Shown: positions 42,533-52,304 of the stretch, in pieces
How the letters are laid out: every line of letters begins with the position of its first letter
Numbering within the stretch: the stretch's first letter is position 1
From: CAZWLD01 sp964634685
GTDB lineage: Bacteria; Bacillota_I; Bacilli_A; Acholeplasmatales; JAEDCM01
DNA length: 64,000 nt
Reading direction: 5' to 3'
Assembly: GCA_964634685.1 (NCBI GenBank)
Contig: CAZWLD010000001.1
Location: 124,001-188,000, forward strand
Translations under genes and position numbers: made by a program
Notes under the pieces: generated by a model
What the model saw: the letters and a program-made list of their open reading frames with translations, nothing else
Told to the model about the DNA's origin: nothing
The model's database searches: none

Positions 42533-45175
42533 ATGAGTGTAGTTGCTGCAAAATGTCCATATTGTGGAAATACAATTGATGCCGAGACTGAGCGTGTTTT
42601 CGGTATCTGTCCTCATTGTAACTTAACATATAACACACAAAATGCCATCAGTATTGTTAATATAACTGATGAAGAAACACAAAAATTAGTAGAAAATCGT
42701 GAAGCCCTAAAGACAGCTTTAGCAGAAGGAGATTTAAATAAGGTTCGCTTTGCCTCCCGAAGCATATGCAATGTCATCGGTGGCGATTTCTTAGGAAATT
42801 ATTATTATTCATATGCTGCAAAGGAGAAGGGTAATCCTTTCTATTATGTTGATTATCTTAAGCTAATGGATAATGAAATTGGTACTCCAGAAGAACAAGA
42901 GGAAGTTCTTAATCATTTGATTGCTCATGCCAATTTAAATGATTGCCAATTGATTGATGAGTATATTGAAAGAACAGTTACTAATCAAGCAGATTATATT
43001 AGTTGGCTTAAGAAGCTAAAAAAACGCCAAGCAGATATCAAGCAAGAAAATAATTATAAGCTTGTAAAGCGTGAATGCTATATTTGTTATGCACCATCGG
43101 AGCTAGATGTTGCTTTAGAGGTTGCTTCTGTTTTAGAAAGCTTAAACATTCGTTGCTTTATTAAGGATCGTAACATCGATAAATCAAAGGCGACCGATAC
43201 TTCGATTGAGGAAGGAATTCAATCCTGCCGTATGGTTATTCTTATTGCCAGCAACCGTTCTTTATTAGCTAATAATATCAAAGAGGAAATGGTTATTGCA
43301 ATGAATAAGGGCCTTAAATTCATCGAGTTCAAGATTGATGAATCAAAGAGTGATATCGCCTTTAAATATGCGATTCCAGTCGAGAATAAAATTGAAACCT
43401 GCCGTCGTCGCGGGGAATTCTATGGTGTTTTGATTAATACTGTAAGAAAAGAATTAGTTCCTAATAACGAACTTAAAGCTCGTTATTTAGAAATGATTAA
43501 TGCTGAAAAGAAGGATATTGAGGAACAAGACAAATTATTTGTTAAGGCTGCTCCTCAGAAATCACAAGCTCAATCTGTTGAATCAATGATTGAAAATGTT
43601 GTTTCCTTAATCAATGATGGTAAAATTGATAAAGCCGATGCTTTAGCTGATGAATTAATGCAATCATACAAAAATGATTATCGAAGCTATGTTGCTAAGG
43701 TTCGTGTTTGTACAAAGAACTTTACGAATATTGAAGACACTACTCACCGTGCCTTCCTAAAGCAAGCATTAGCTGTAGCTAATCAGGAACAATCAGCCGA
43801 GGTTGTTGATTTATACGCAAACTATCAAGCTTACCGCTTCAAGACAATGGTTGAGAATGTTAAGCTTGATGCTAATCATTATGATGAATGCTTAGATGTT
43901 TTGGCAATGCTTGAGGATGAATACAATTATTATCCACAGGAAACAAAGGATAAGATTAGCGTTGAGACATACGAAAAGATTGATGATGCTCGTAAGGAAT
44001 TAGAAAATCTTTATAACAAAAAACGTGAAGAACAGAAATATTCAGACTTTGCGAAAAAATCATTCTTTGAAACTGATGGTGATACCCTTCTTAAATATAC
44101 CGGTCGTAATGCAATGGTCCAAATTCCTGATGGAATTAAGGTTCTTGGTGAAGGCTGTTTCCAAGGCTTAAAGAGCTTAAAAACAATTTCGATTCCATAT
44201 GGCGTTACCGCTATCAAGGATAGTGCGTTCAGTGATTGTTCAAATCTTGAAAGCATTGATCTTCCAGATACCTTAGTTGAATTAGGTGATGATGTTTTCT
44301 CAAATTGCGAAATCATCCGTGAGGTTAAGATTCCAGCTGGAGTAACTCGTGTTGGCTACCGTTCATTCTATAATTGCTCAAATTTAGGTATTGTTTCCTT
44401 AGGTGACAATGTAACTGAAATTGCTGGTCTTGCTTTTAGTAATTGTTCAAGCTTGTATTCAATTAATATTCCTAGTACAGTAAAGCTTATCGCTAAGAGT
44501 GCCTTCTCTCAATGTACTTCATTACAAAATATTACCTTACCTGAGGGCTTAGAGGAAATCAAAACCGAATGCTTCTATCATTGTACACGTCTTGAAAACA
44601 TTACAATTCCTGAAGGAGTTAAGACAATTTGCCAAGAGGCATTTAGTGGATGTACGCGTTTATTAAGTGTTAAATTCCCGAAGACATTAGAAGTAATCGG
44701 ACGCCGTTCATTCTTAGACTGTGCAAAATTAAGAACAATCAATTTGCCAAAGTCATTATTATCGGTTGAAGAACAAGCATTTAAGAATTGTACCGGAATC
44801 AAGGATTTAAAATTTGATCCAGAGTCATTATTACAAACAATTGAAAAGGAAGCCTTCTATGGCTGTGAAAATATTGTGTCTTTGAATTTACCTAAACAAT
44901 TAACGAAGATTAGTGAGGGTGCCTTCTATAATCTCAAAAAATGTGAAGAGGTTGTATTACCTCCTAGTCTTGAAAGAATTGAAAAGCTTGGATTATATGG
45001 ATTTGAATCATTATTATCTTTGACCATTCCAGCTTCTTGTAAATTCATTGGTGAAAAAGCTTTATATGGTGGAACTATCAATACGGTTTACATTCGTGAT
45101 AAGGAAATGTATAAAGAGTTTAAGAAGCAATGTAAAACTGAATTCTATCAATTCGCAGTTGAATTAGACAAATAA
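42533..45175 (+). CDS. Zinc ribbon-TIR-leucine-rich repeat protein
   Basis: An 880-residue multidomain protein. Residues 5-31: zinc ribbon (C8, C11, C26, C29). Residues 181-308: TIR domain, with YICYAPSELDVALEVASVL as box 1, FIKDRN and, after ILIASNRSL, IKEEMV where Glu251 or Glu252 sits in the position of the catalytic Glu of NADase TIRs. Residues ~330-500: helical TPR-like linker. Residues ~515-865: about 14 BspA-type LRR_5 repeats. No signal peptide or membrane helix. The architecture combines a sensor-like solenoid with a possible NAD-cleaving or signalling domain. The function is unknown. Confidence 0.88.
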   Translation: MSVVAAKCPYCGNTIDAETERVFGICPHCNLTYNTQNAISIVNITDEETQKLVENREALKTALAEGDLNKVRFASRSICNVIGGDFLGNYYYSYAAKEKGNPFYYVDYLKLMDNEIGTPEEQEEVLNHLIAHANLNDCQLIDEYIERTVTNQADYISWLKKLKKRQADIKQENNYKLVKRECYICYAPSELDVALEVASVLESLNIRCFIKDRNIDKSKATDTSIEEGIQSCRMVILIASNRSLLANNIKEEMVIAMNKGLKFIEFKIDESKSDIAFKYAIPVENKIETCRRRGEFYGVLINTVRKELVPNNELKARYLEMINAEKKDIEEQDKLFVKAAPQKSQAQSVESMIENVVSLINDGKIDKADALADELMQSYKNDYRSYVAKVRVCTKNFTNIEDTTHRAFLKQALAVANQEQSAEVVDLYANYQAYRFKTMVENVKLDANHYDECLDVLAMLEDEYNYYPQETKDKISVETYEKIDDARKELENLYNKKREEQKYSDFAKKSFFETDGDTLLKYTGRNAMVQIPDGIKVLGEGCFQGLKSLKTISIPYGVTAIKDSAFSDCSNLESIDLPDTLVELGDDVFSNCEIIREVKIPAGVTRVGYRSFYNCSNLGIVSLGDNVTEIAGLAFSNCSSLYSINIPSTVKLIAKSAFSQCTSLQNITLPEGLEEIKTECFYHCTRLENITIPEGVKTICQEAFSGCTRLLSVKFPKTLEVIGRRSFLDCAKLRTINLPKSLLSVEEQAFKNCTGIKDLKFDPESLLQTIEKEAFYGCENIVSLNLPKQLTKISEGAFYNLKKCEEVVLPPSLERIEKLGLYGFESLLSLTIPASCKFIGEKALYGGTINTVYIRDKEMYKEFKKQCKTEFYQFAVELDK

Positions 45176-45181
45176 CATTCC

Positions 45182-45217
45182 AACTACTTTCTGGAATAAA
45201 CCAGAAAGTAGTTTTTT
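45182..45217 (+). terminator. Terminator after the TIR-LRR gene
   Basis: AACTACTTTCTGG-AATAAA-CCAGAAAGTAGTT with T-run. Almost the same hairpin occurs at 48305-48340. Confidence 0.9.
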
Positions 45218-45408
45218 CTAAAAATGCTTTTTCTTTTATTTGTTTTTTATTAAATTATTGTATGAGAAAATGATAATTATGACTATTTATGTCCTCGTTA
45301 ATATGTATAATATAACTGAGAAACGAGGTCATTATATGAGAATTAAGGAATAATAAATCATAACGAATTATAAAACTATGTACGAATAATATACTGGGAG
45401 GTCATATT

Positions 45409-48267
45409 ATGGAAAAAGAAAGAGTAGAGTTACATTTACATACCAAAATGAGTGCTTTTGATGGGGTAACTGATGCTTTAGATTATGTTAAGACGGCACT
45501 TTATATGAATTGGAAGGGGATTGCCATAACTGACATAAATGGGGTATATGCTATTGATTCTATTGAACGATTTTTGCGTACTAATAATATAACAGACTTT
45601 AAGCCAATTTATGGTACTGAACTTGTATACATTGATGATTCAAAGGGCGATACTACAGTTTTTAAGGAGTCTTATGCTACTTTTTTAGCAATTAATGTAA
45701 CTGGTAAAAAAAATCTTTATAAATTACTTTCTGATGCTTTAACAGAACATTTATATAAAAGAGAAGCTAGGGCATTAAGAAGTGTAATTGAAAAATATCG
45801 GGGAGGAATTCTTGTTGGATCGCCAAGTACAAATGGTGAGATTTGGAAAATAGCTTCAACTGGAAGTGAAGAAGAGCTTTTAGAGGCAATGAAATTTTAT
45901 GATTATATTGAGGTATCTCCAACTTCGTGTTATGCTCATATGTTTGAAAATTTTTCGGGTGGAGAGTCTACGATTAAGGAAATTATTAAGAAAATTGTAA
46001 AAACTGCTATAGGATTAAATAAGCTTGTTGTGGCTACATCAGACTGTTATTATTTAAGTCCATTTGATAAGAAATATCGTGAAATACTAATTCATACACC
46101 AAATCGAGATGGTAAACCGCATAAATTAGCAAAGGCGTCGATTTTACCAGATAATCATTTACGAACAACTAATGAAATGCTTGAGGAATTTGAATTTTTA
46201 GGGGAAGAATTAGCTAATGAAATTGTTATTGAAAATACAAATAAGATTTTAGATATGACAGAAAGATATGATGTTTTTCCTAAAAAAATGTTTTTTCCCA
46301 AAGATGATGAGTTTTCTAATAATCCCTTAGTTAATTATGTAAAGTCAATTAATGAAGAATCAAGAAGAATTGTATATGACAATATTAAAGAGACCTATGG
46401 TGATAATCCTCATCCAATAATAAAAAAACGTGTCGAACGTGAATTGAATTTAATTTTGAAATCAGGATATATGTCTGTTTATTATATTTCTTATTTGCTT
46501 GTTAAAAAGTCACTTGAAGATGGTTACCTAGTTGGTTCAAGAGGATCAGTTGGTTCATCACTTGTAGCTACAATGATGGGTATAACAGATGTTAATCCTT
46601 TAAAGCCACATTACATTTGTAAAAAATGCAAATTCCATACAATTAAAATGTCTCCAGATGAAATCGAAGAATATGGCTTATTAGATATTGAAAAACCATT
46701 CCAAGAGGCATTATTATCTGCTCATTCAGGCTTTGATTTACCAAATGCAAAGTGTCCAAGCTGCGGTAATGAGCTATCTAAAAATGGTCATGAAATTCCC
46801 TTTGAAATTTTTTTGGGCTCTGAAGGAGATAAAATTCCGGATATTGACTTAAATTTCTCAGATGAATATCAAGCAAAGGCTCAAGAATATCTTAATACTT
46901 TATTTGGAAAAGAACACACTTTTCGTGCAGGCACTATATCAAAAATTACTAATTGGTATAGTATTGACTATGTAAAGGATTATTACAAAATTAATGGTGT
47001 TAATAAAAGTAATTTTGAAATTGAAAGAGCTGCATCTTATCTTGAAGGTGTAAGAAGGACAACTGGGCAGCATCCAGGGGGGATTGTAGTTGTTCCTAAA
47101 GAAGTAGATATTTATGATATCACACCTATTCAGTATCCTGCCAATGATAAAACTAACCGTTGGCAGACGACTCATTTTGATTATCATTCTTTGGAAGATA
47201 ATCTTTTAAAGATAGATATTCTAGGACATAACAATCCAACAATTATCAAATATTTAATGGATTATGTAAATTCACATCAAGGAGAATTTCCATTTGATAA
47301 AGCGCAGGATATTCCTATTGACGATCCAAAGCTTTATAGATTATTTAACAATACCGATGTTATAGGTTTAACTAGAGATGATCTTGACGCTGAGGTGGCA
47401 TCCAATGGCATTCCTGAGTTTGAAACAAGTTTTGTTCAAAATATCCTTAGCGAAACAAAACCAATGACATTTGCGGAGCTAGTTAAAATTTCTGGTCTTT
47501 CTCATGGAACAGGTGTATGGACAAATAATGCAGAAGATTTAGTCGGTGGTAATACAAAATATGGTAAGATTACATTAAGTAAGGTTATTGGATGTCGTGA
47601 TGATATTATGCTTGATTTAATGACATTTGGTATGTCAGTTAAGGATTCATTTGATATTATGGATTTTGTTAGAAAAGGCAAGTCCCAATCTCAACCTAAA
47701 AGGTGGGAAGAATACATTTTAAAAATGAAAGAGGCAGATGTACCTGATTGGTATATTTTCTCATGTTCTAAAATCTATTATCTTTTTCCTAAGGCTCATG
47801 CAATTTCTTATGTAATGATGGAACTTAGAATTGCATGGTTTAAGGTTTACTATCCAAAATTATTCTATAGTGCTTGGTTTTCAAAATTGACGAATAGCTA
47901 CGACATTAAAGCCTTCATAGGGGGTTCCAAAGCTATTAAAAATAAAATGAATAAAATAATGGCGAAGGTTAATCTTTCTCCTTCTGAAGAAGATTTGTTA
48001 AAATCTGTAAAAATGGCATATGAAATGACTTTGAGGGGTATTAATTTTCTTCCAGTTGATATTAATAAATCTTCTGCCACAAATTTTGAAATTGAAGGAA
48101 ATGATTTAAGAATTCCATTTATTGCTATAGATATGCTTAATGAGGAAATTGCCTTAAATATTGTTAAATGTCGAAGTGAAAAAGAATTTACTTCAATTGA
48201 TGATGCAGTTAATCGATTAAATCTTTCATCTGAGTTGGTTCAGGTATTTAAAAAATGGTTTTTTTAA
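45409..48267 (+). CDS. PolC-like DNA polymerase III, exonuclease-less
   Basis: A 952-residue paralogue of PolC, about 480 residues shorter than PolC. It begins at the PHP domain (VELHLHTKMSAFDGVTDALD). The 3'-5' exonuclease that normally sits inside PHP is missing: TELVYIDDSK leads straight into SYATFLAINVTGKKNLYKLL. The polymerase core is kept: SRGSVGSSLVATMMGITDVNP, a C2-C2 zinc insert, PDIDLNFS (Asp478, Asp480), RTTGQHPGG and LLKIDILGH (Asp603). The PHP metal site is altered (AITDIN for AITDH). GGGAGG precedes the ATG. A role in mutagenic or repair synthesis is possible but not shown. Confidence 0.88.
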   Translation: MEKERVELHLHTKMSAFDGVTDALDYVKTALYMNWKGIAITDINGVYAIDSIERFLRTNNITDFKPIYGTELVYIDDSKGDTTVFKESYATFLAINVTGKKNLYKLLSDALTEHLYKREARALRSVIEKYRGGILVGSPSTNGEIWKIASTGSEEELLEAMKFYDYIEVSPTSCYAHMFENFSGGESTIKEIIKKIVKTAIGLNKLVVATSDCYYLSPFDKKYREILIHTPNRDGKPHKLAKASILPDNHLRTTNEMLEEFEFLGEELANEIVIENTNKILDMTERYDVFPKKMFFPKDDEFSNNPLVNYVKSINEESRRIVYDNIKETYGDNPHPIIKKRVERELNLILKSGYMSVYYISYLLVKKSLEDGYLVGSRGSVGSSLVATMMGITDVNPLKPHYICKKCKFHTIKMSPDEIEEYGLLDIEKPFQEALLSAHSGFDLPNAKCPSCGNELSKNGHEIPFEIFLGSEGDKIPDIDLNFSDEYQAKAQEYLNTLFGKEHTFRAGTISKITNWYSIDYVKDYYKINGVNKSNFEIERAASYLEGVRRTTGQHPGGIVVVPKEVDIYDITPIQYPANDKTNRWQTTHFDYHSLEDNLLKIDILGHNNPTIIKYLMDYVNSHQGEFPFDKAQDIPIDDPKLYRLFNNTDVIGLTRDDLDAEVASNGIPEFETSFVQNILSETKPMTFAELVKISGLSHGTGVWTNNAEDLVGGNTKYGKITLSKVIGCRDDIMLDLMTFGMSVKDSFDIMDFVRKGKSQSQPKRWEEYILKMKEADVPDWYIFSCSKIYYLFPKAHAISYVMMELRIAWFKVYYPKLFYSAWFSKLTNSYDIKAFIGGSKAIKNKMNKIMAKVNLSPSEEDLLKSVKMAYEMTLRGINFLPVDINKSSATNFEIEGNDLRIPFIAIDMLNEEIALNIVKCRSEKEFTSIDDAVNRLNLSSELVQVFKKWFF

Positions 48268-48304
48268 TGTTTTAAAGGTTTAAGTTTAGCTCAAATAACT
48301 TTCC

Positions 48305-48340
48305 AACTACTTTTTGGTTTCTTCCAGAAAGTAGTTTTTT
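48305..48340 (+). terminator. Terminator after the PolC-like gene
   Basis: AACTACTTTTTGG-TTTCTT-CCAGAAAGTAGTT with T-run, nearly the twin of 45182-45217. Outer TTTAGCT/AGCTAAA arms lengthen the stem. Confidence 0.9.
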
Positions 48341-48378
48341 TAAGCTAAATCTGGTAATAATAACCACGGAGGCTTTTT

Positions 48379-49359
48379 ATGGTAGAAATTGGTTTTACCC
48401 CAAAATATATATATGAAGAGTTGAACAAAAATGTTGTTGGGCAAGAGGAAGCTAAAAGAATATTAGCAGTTGGCGTTTATAATCACTACAAAAGACTAAA
48501 TAATCCTTTGATTGAAAAGTCTAATATTTTATTAATTGGAAATTCGGGAACAGGAAAAACCTTTATGGTAAAGCAATTATCAAAAATAATTGATGTTCCA
48601 GTTGCGATTTGTGATGCGACCTCTTTAACTGAGGCCGGATACGTTGGAGATGATGTTGAAAATATTTTGACGAGGTTGTTAATGGTTTGTGATTACAATA
48701 TTCCTTTAGCCGAAAAAGGAATTATTTTTATTGATGAATTTGATAAAATAGCTAAGAAAGGCCCGAATCTATCCATTACAAGAGATGTTTCAGGAGAAGG
48801 AGTTCAACAAGCATTATTAAAAATAATTGAAGGAACAATTGTCAGTGTTCCTCCCCAAGGAGGACGAAAGCATCCCTTAGCTCCTTCCATAATGATGGAT
48901 ACATCTAACATTCTTTTTATTTGTGGAGGGGCCTTCGTGGGCTTAGAGTTAAAAAAAAGTCTCGGCTTCTCGAGTAAGACAAAAGAACTAGATGCAATAG
49001 AAGCAATTAGAAGCTATGGAATAATACCAGAGCTATTAGGGCGCATATCGTATATTGCTAAATTTAATCCTTTAACGATAAATGATTTAATATGGATTTT
49101 GAATAATACATTAATTAAGCAATATCAATTATTGTTAGATATTGATGGTGTTAAATTAGCCTTTACCGAGGATGCAATTTCTGAGATTGCCCGTATTGCT
49201 TTTGAGAATAAAGAAGGGGCACGAGGACTTAGAAGAATATTAGATATAATTATGTTAGATATAATGTTTGAATTATCTTCAAAAAGTGTTATAATAAACA
49301 AAGAGCACATTGATATGGCCTTTTTAAACCAAAGGTCAAAATGGTTGCAAATATCATAA
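48379..49359 (+). CDS. clpX: ClpX-like AAA+ unfoldase without zinc domain
   Basis: A 326-residue AAA+ protein. Walker A GNSGTGKTF, Walker B IIFIDEFDK, the VPPQGGRKHP pore-2/RKH region, ICGGAFVGL and the sensor-2 GARGLRRIL are as in ClpX. ClpX is usually about 420 residues. Here the N-terminal Cys4 zinc-binding domain is wholly absent, since the protein starts at FTPKYIYEELNKNVVGQEE, and the loop that docks ClpP is shortened to SLGFSS in place of an IGFGA loop. ACGGAGG precedes the ATG, so the short form is real. It is followed by lon. Confidence 0.88.
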   Translation: MVEIGFTPKYIYEELNKNVVGQEEAKRILAVGVYNHYKRLNNPLIEKSNILLIGNSGTGKTFMVKQLSKIIDVPVAICDATSLTEAGYVGDDVENILTRLLMVCDYNIPLAEKGIIFIDEFDKIAKKGPNLSITRDVSGEGVQQALLKIIEGTIVSVPPQGGRKHPLAPSIMMDTSNILFICGGAFVGLELKKSLGFSSKTKELDAIEAIRSYGIIPELLGRISYIAKFNPLTINDLIWILNNTLIKQYQLLLDIDGVKLAFTEDAISEIARIAFENKEGARGLRRILDIIMLDIMFELSSKSVIINKEHIDMAFLNQRSKWLQIS

Positions 49360-49397
49360 AATTATATTATTATATAAAGGTAAGGATGGTGGTATAA

Positions 49398-51704
49398 ATG
49401 GACATTATTAATAATAGTCTTCCGGCTTTAGCTGTTCGTGGAATTTGTCCGATTCCTAATAGTGAGATTCGAATTGAGGTTGGTCGTGAAAATTCAATCA
49501 AAGCCATCGAAGACTCCGAAAAAGCTAACGGTGGAAACATATGTTTGCTTATTCAAAAAAATCCAACTATTGAGGTACCTTCTTGCGATGATTTAGAAAA
49601 TGTCGGATTACTTGCAAAAATCGTGATGAAAATTAAATTACCTGGTGGATCATTAAAGGTAAAATTCAAAATAATTGAAAGAATAACCATTAATTCATTT
49701 GAGTTAGTTTCTCCTTTTTTTAAGGTTTCTTATCAACCATTACAAACGGTTATCGGTGATCAGGATGAAGAATTAGCTCTTGTTCGTTTAGTAATCAATC
49801 AAGTAGTAGATAATCCTAATGTTTTTAACACTAACTCTCAAGAGATTATTAAAGAGATTCAAGGGGGATTATCCTCAGAGATCTTATGTGACGTGGTTGC
49901 GTCAAACATTAAAACCTTAGACCGCGTTAAATATTTACGTGAACCGGAGCTTAATAAGCGTCTTCGCTTTATTTTAGAGGATATCGGAAGAGAAAAGCAA
50001 ATTTCTTATTTAGAGAATAAAATCAACGAGGATGTTAAAAAATCCATTGATGAAAGTCAAAAGGAATATTATCTTCGTGAAAAAATGCGAGCTATTCAAA
50101 ATGAATTAGGTGATAAGGCTCGTCAAGAAGAGGAGGTTGACGCTCTTCGCAAAAAAATTCTTGATGCCCATATGCCAAAAAACATTGAGGAAAAAGCTTT
50201 ACAGGAATTAAAACGCTTTGGTTCAACTCCACCAAGTGTTGCTGAGTCAGGTATTATTAAAACCTATCTTGATTTTCTAGTGGCCCTTCCTTGGGATAAT
50301 GCTAGTGTCGATTGTACCGATTTAAAGCTTGCGAAGGAATTGCTAGATAAGCATCATTATGGTTTAGATAAGGTTAAAAACCGTATCGTTGAATATTTGG
50401 CTGTTAAAATTATGACTGGCCGTAATCCTCAAACCATTTTATGCTTAGTTGGTCCACCTGGAGTAGGTAAAACCTCTCTAGCAACTTCTATTGCGGAAGC
50501 TTTGGGAAGAAAGTTTGTTAAGCAATCCCTAGGTGGCGTTCATGATGAATCAGAAATCAGGGGTCATCGTCGTACCTATATCGGTGCCCTTCCAGGTCGT
50601 ATTTTGAAGGGTATGAAGGAAGCTGGTACAGTTAATCCTGTCTTCTTGTTAGATGAAATTGACAAAATGGCATCGGACTATAAGGGGGACCCAGCAAGTG
50701 CAATGCTTGAGGTTTTAGATCCTGAACAAAACGCGAAGTTTAGCGATCATTATGTGGAAGAGCCTTATGATTTATCGCAGGTTTTATTTATCACAACCGC
50801 TAATTATTTGGAAAATATTCCGGCTCCTCTTCGTGATCGTATGGAAATTGTTCAATTATCAAGCTATACCGAAATTGAAAAATTCCATATTGCGCGTGAG
50901 CATTTAATTGGTAAGCAATTAGCTCTTCATGGCTTAAAGGAAGAACAATTTACAATTACCGATGAGGCTATTTATGAGGTTATTCAAAAATATACGCGTG
51001 AGGCTGGTGTTAGAAGCCTTGACCGTCAAATTAGCGCCTTGATTAGAAAGGCCATCAAGGATATTCTAATTGACAAGCTTGATAATGTGTATGTTGATGT
51101 TAATAAGGTTCATGAATATTTAGGAAAAACGATTTATGATCACACCTTAGCTGAAGAAAAGAGTCAGGTTGGAGTCGTTACGGGATTAGCCTATACGGAA
51201 TTTGGTGGTGATATCCTTCCAATTGAGGTTACCTATTATCATGGAAAAGGTGGATTAGTTTTAACGGGTAAGCTTGGCGATGTTATGAAGGAGAGCGCAA
51301 TGGCCGCTTTATCATTCGTTAAATCGCATGCTGATCATTTTGGTATTGACTACAAGCTTTTTGAAGAGAATGATATTCATATTCATGTTCCCGAGGGAGC
51401 TGTGCCAAAGGATGGTCCTTCGGCTGGTGTAACAATGGCAACGGCTATTGTTTCAGCATTAACTAACCGCGTTGTTCGAAATGATTTAGGTATGACCGGT
51501 GAGATTACTCTAAGAGGATATGTTTTACCAATTGGTGGCTTGAGAGAAAAATCAATTGCCGCGCACCGAAGTGGCCTTCATACAATCTTAATTCCGAAGG
51601 AAAATCAACGTGATATTGATGAAATTCCAGAGGAAGTACGTAATAATCTCGAAATTATTCCGGTTGATAATGTTGATGATGTCATTAAATATGCCTTCAA
51701 GTAG
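49398..51704 (+). CDS. lon: Lon protease, LonA type
   Basis: A 768-residue ATP-dependent protease. LON N-domain (LPALAVRGICPIPNSEIRIE), coiled coil, AAA+ with GPPGVGKTS and FLLDEIDKM, and the serine peptidase domain with KDGPSAGVTMAT (Ser about 674) and GLREKSIAAH (Lys about 717), the LonA catalytic pair. It follows clpX and precedes engB as in Bacillus, but there is no lonB. It degrades damaged and regulatory proteins in the cytosol. Confidence 0.97.
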   Translation: MDIINNSLPALAVRGICPIPNSEIRIEVGRENSIKAIEDSEKANGGNICLLIQKNPTIEVPSCDDLENVGLLAKIVMKIKLPGGSLKVKFKIIERITINSFELVSPFFKVSYQPLQTVIGDQDEELALVRLVINQVVDNPNVFNTNSQEIIKEIQGGLSSEILCDVVASNIKTLDRVKYLREPELNKRLRFILEDIGREKQISYLENKINEDVKKSIDESQKEYYLREKMRAIQNELGDKARQEEEVDALRKKILDAHMPKNIEEKALQELKRFGSTPPSVAESGIIKTYLDFLVALPWDNASVDCTDLKLAKELLDKHHYGLDKVKNRIVEYLAVKIMTGRNPQTILCLVGPPGVGKTSLATSIAEALGRKFVKQSLGGVHDESEIRGHRRTYIGALPGRILKGMKEAGTVNPVFLLDEIDKMASDYKGDPASAMLEVLDPEQNAKFSDHYVEEPYDLSQVLFITTANYLENIPAPLRDRMEIVQLSSYTEIEKFHIAREHLIGKQLALHGLKEEQFTITDEAIYEVIQKYTREAGVRSLDRQISALIRKAIKDILIDKLDNVYVDVNKVHEYLGKTIYDHTLAEEKSQVGVVTGLAYTEFGGDILPIEVTYYHGKGGLVLTGKLGDVMKESAMAALSFVKSHADHFGIDYKLFEENDIHIHVPEGAVPKDGPSAGVTMATAIVSALTNRVVRNDLGMTGEITLRGYVLPIGGLREKSIAAHRSGLHTILIPKENQRDIDEIPEEVRNNLEIIPVDNVDDVIKYAFK

Positions 51705-51713
51705 GTGATTTCG

Positions 51714-52298
51714 ATGATTATTAAGGAATCAGAATTTGTTTTGAGTGGAACTAATCTTTCGCATTTACCGAAGGATAATTTACCAGAATTTATGCTTAGT
51801 GGCCGTAGTAATGTTGGAAAAAGTTCATTTATTAATATGGTTTTAAACAATCATAAAATGGCTCGGATTTCCTCAAATCCCGGGAAAACCCAAACCTTGA
51901 ATTTCTTTTTAGTAAATAAAGAATTTTATTTAGTTGACGTTCCTGGATATGGCTATGCTCGGGTTAGCCAGCAACAAAGAGAGCTTTTTGGTAAGATGAT
52001 GGAGGAATATATTTCCCAAAGAGAAAATCTTAAAATGGTCTTTTTGCTTGTGGATTTCCGCCATAAGCCGACAGGCGATGATTGCCTAATGTATGATTTT
52101 GTGAAATATTATCATATTCCGGTTACGATTATCGCCACCAAGAAGGATAAGGTTAAAAGAAGCCAATACAAGGCTCAAGAAAAATTAATCAAAGAAACAT
52201 TGAAGCTTCAAGAAGGGGATACCTTTATTACGACATCAAGTGAAACTAAAGAAGGACTTTTAGATGTTTTAAAGGTTTTAGAGGAGAATCTCAAGTAA
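51714..52298 (+). CDS. engB: Ribosome biogenesis GTPase YsxC/EngB
   Basis: A 194-residue GTPase for 50S assembly. G1 is SGRSNVGKSSFIN, G3 DVPGYGYA, G4 TKKDK and G5 SSE, as in EngB. ATG 51714 is chosen for its TAGGTGAT upstream; it begins ten bases after lon, so they are co-transcribed. EngB follows lon in Bacillus as well. Confidence 0.95.
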   Translation: MIIKESEFVLSGTNLSHLPKDNLPEFMLSGRSNVGKSSFINMVLNNHKMARISSNPGKTQTLNFFLVNKEFYLVDVPGYGYARVSQQQRELFGKMMEEYISQRENLKMVFLLVDFRHKPTGDDCLMYDFVKYYHIPVTIIATKKDKVKRSQYKAQEKLIKETLKLQEGDTFITTSSETKEGLLDVLKVLEENLK

Positions 52299-52304
52299 TA
52301 ATTT

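Noticed and set aside
42517..42540. Small upstream ORF before the TIR-LRR gene
   Set aside because: ATG 42517 reads only three codons and AAAGGAG is 16 bases away; a role is not supported.
51605..51850. Minus-strand ORFs over housekeeping genes
   Set aside because: They lack ribosome binding sites and mirror the codon pattern of the real genes on the plus strand.
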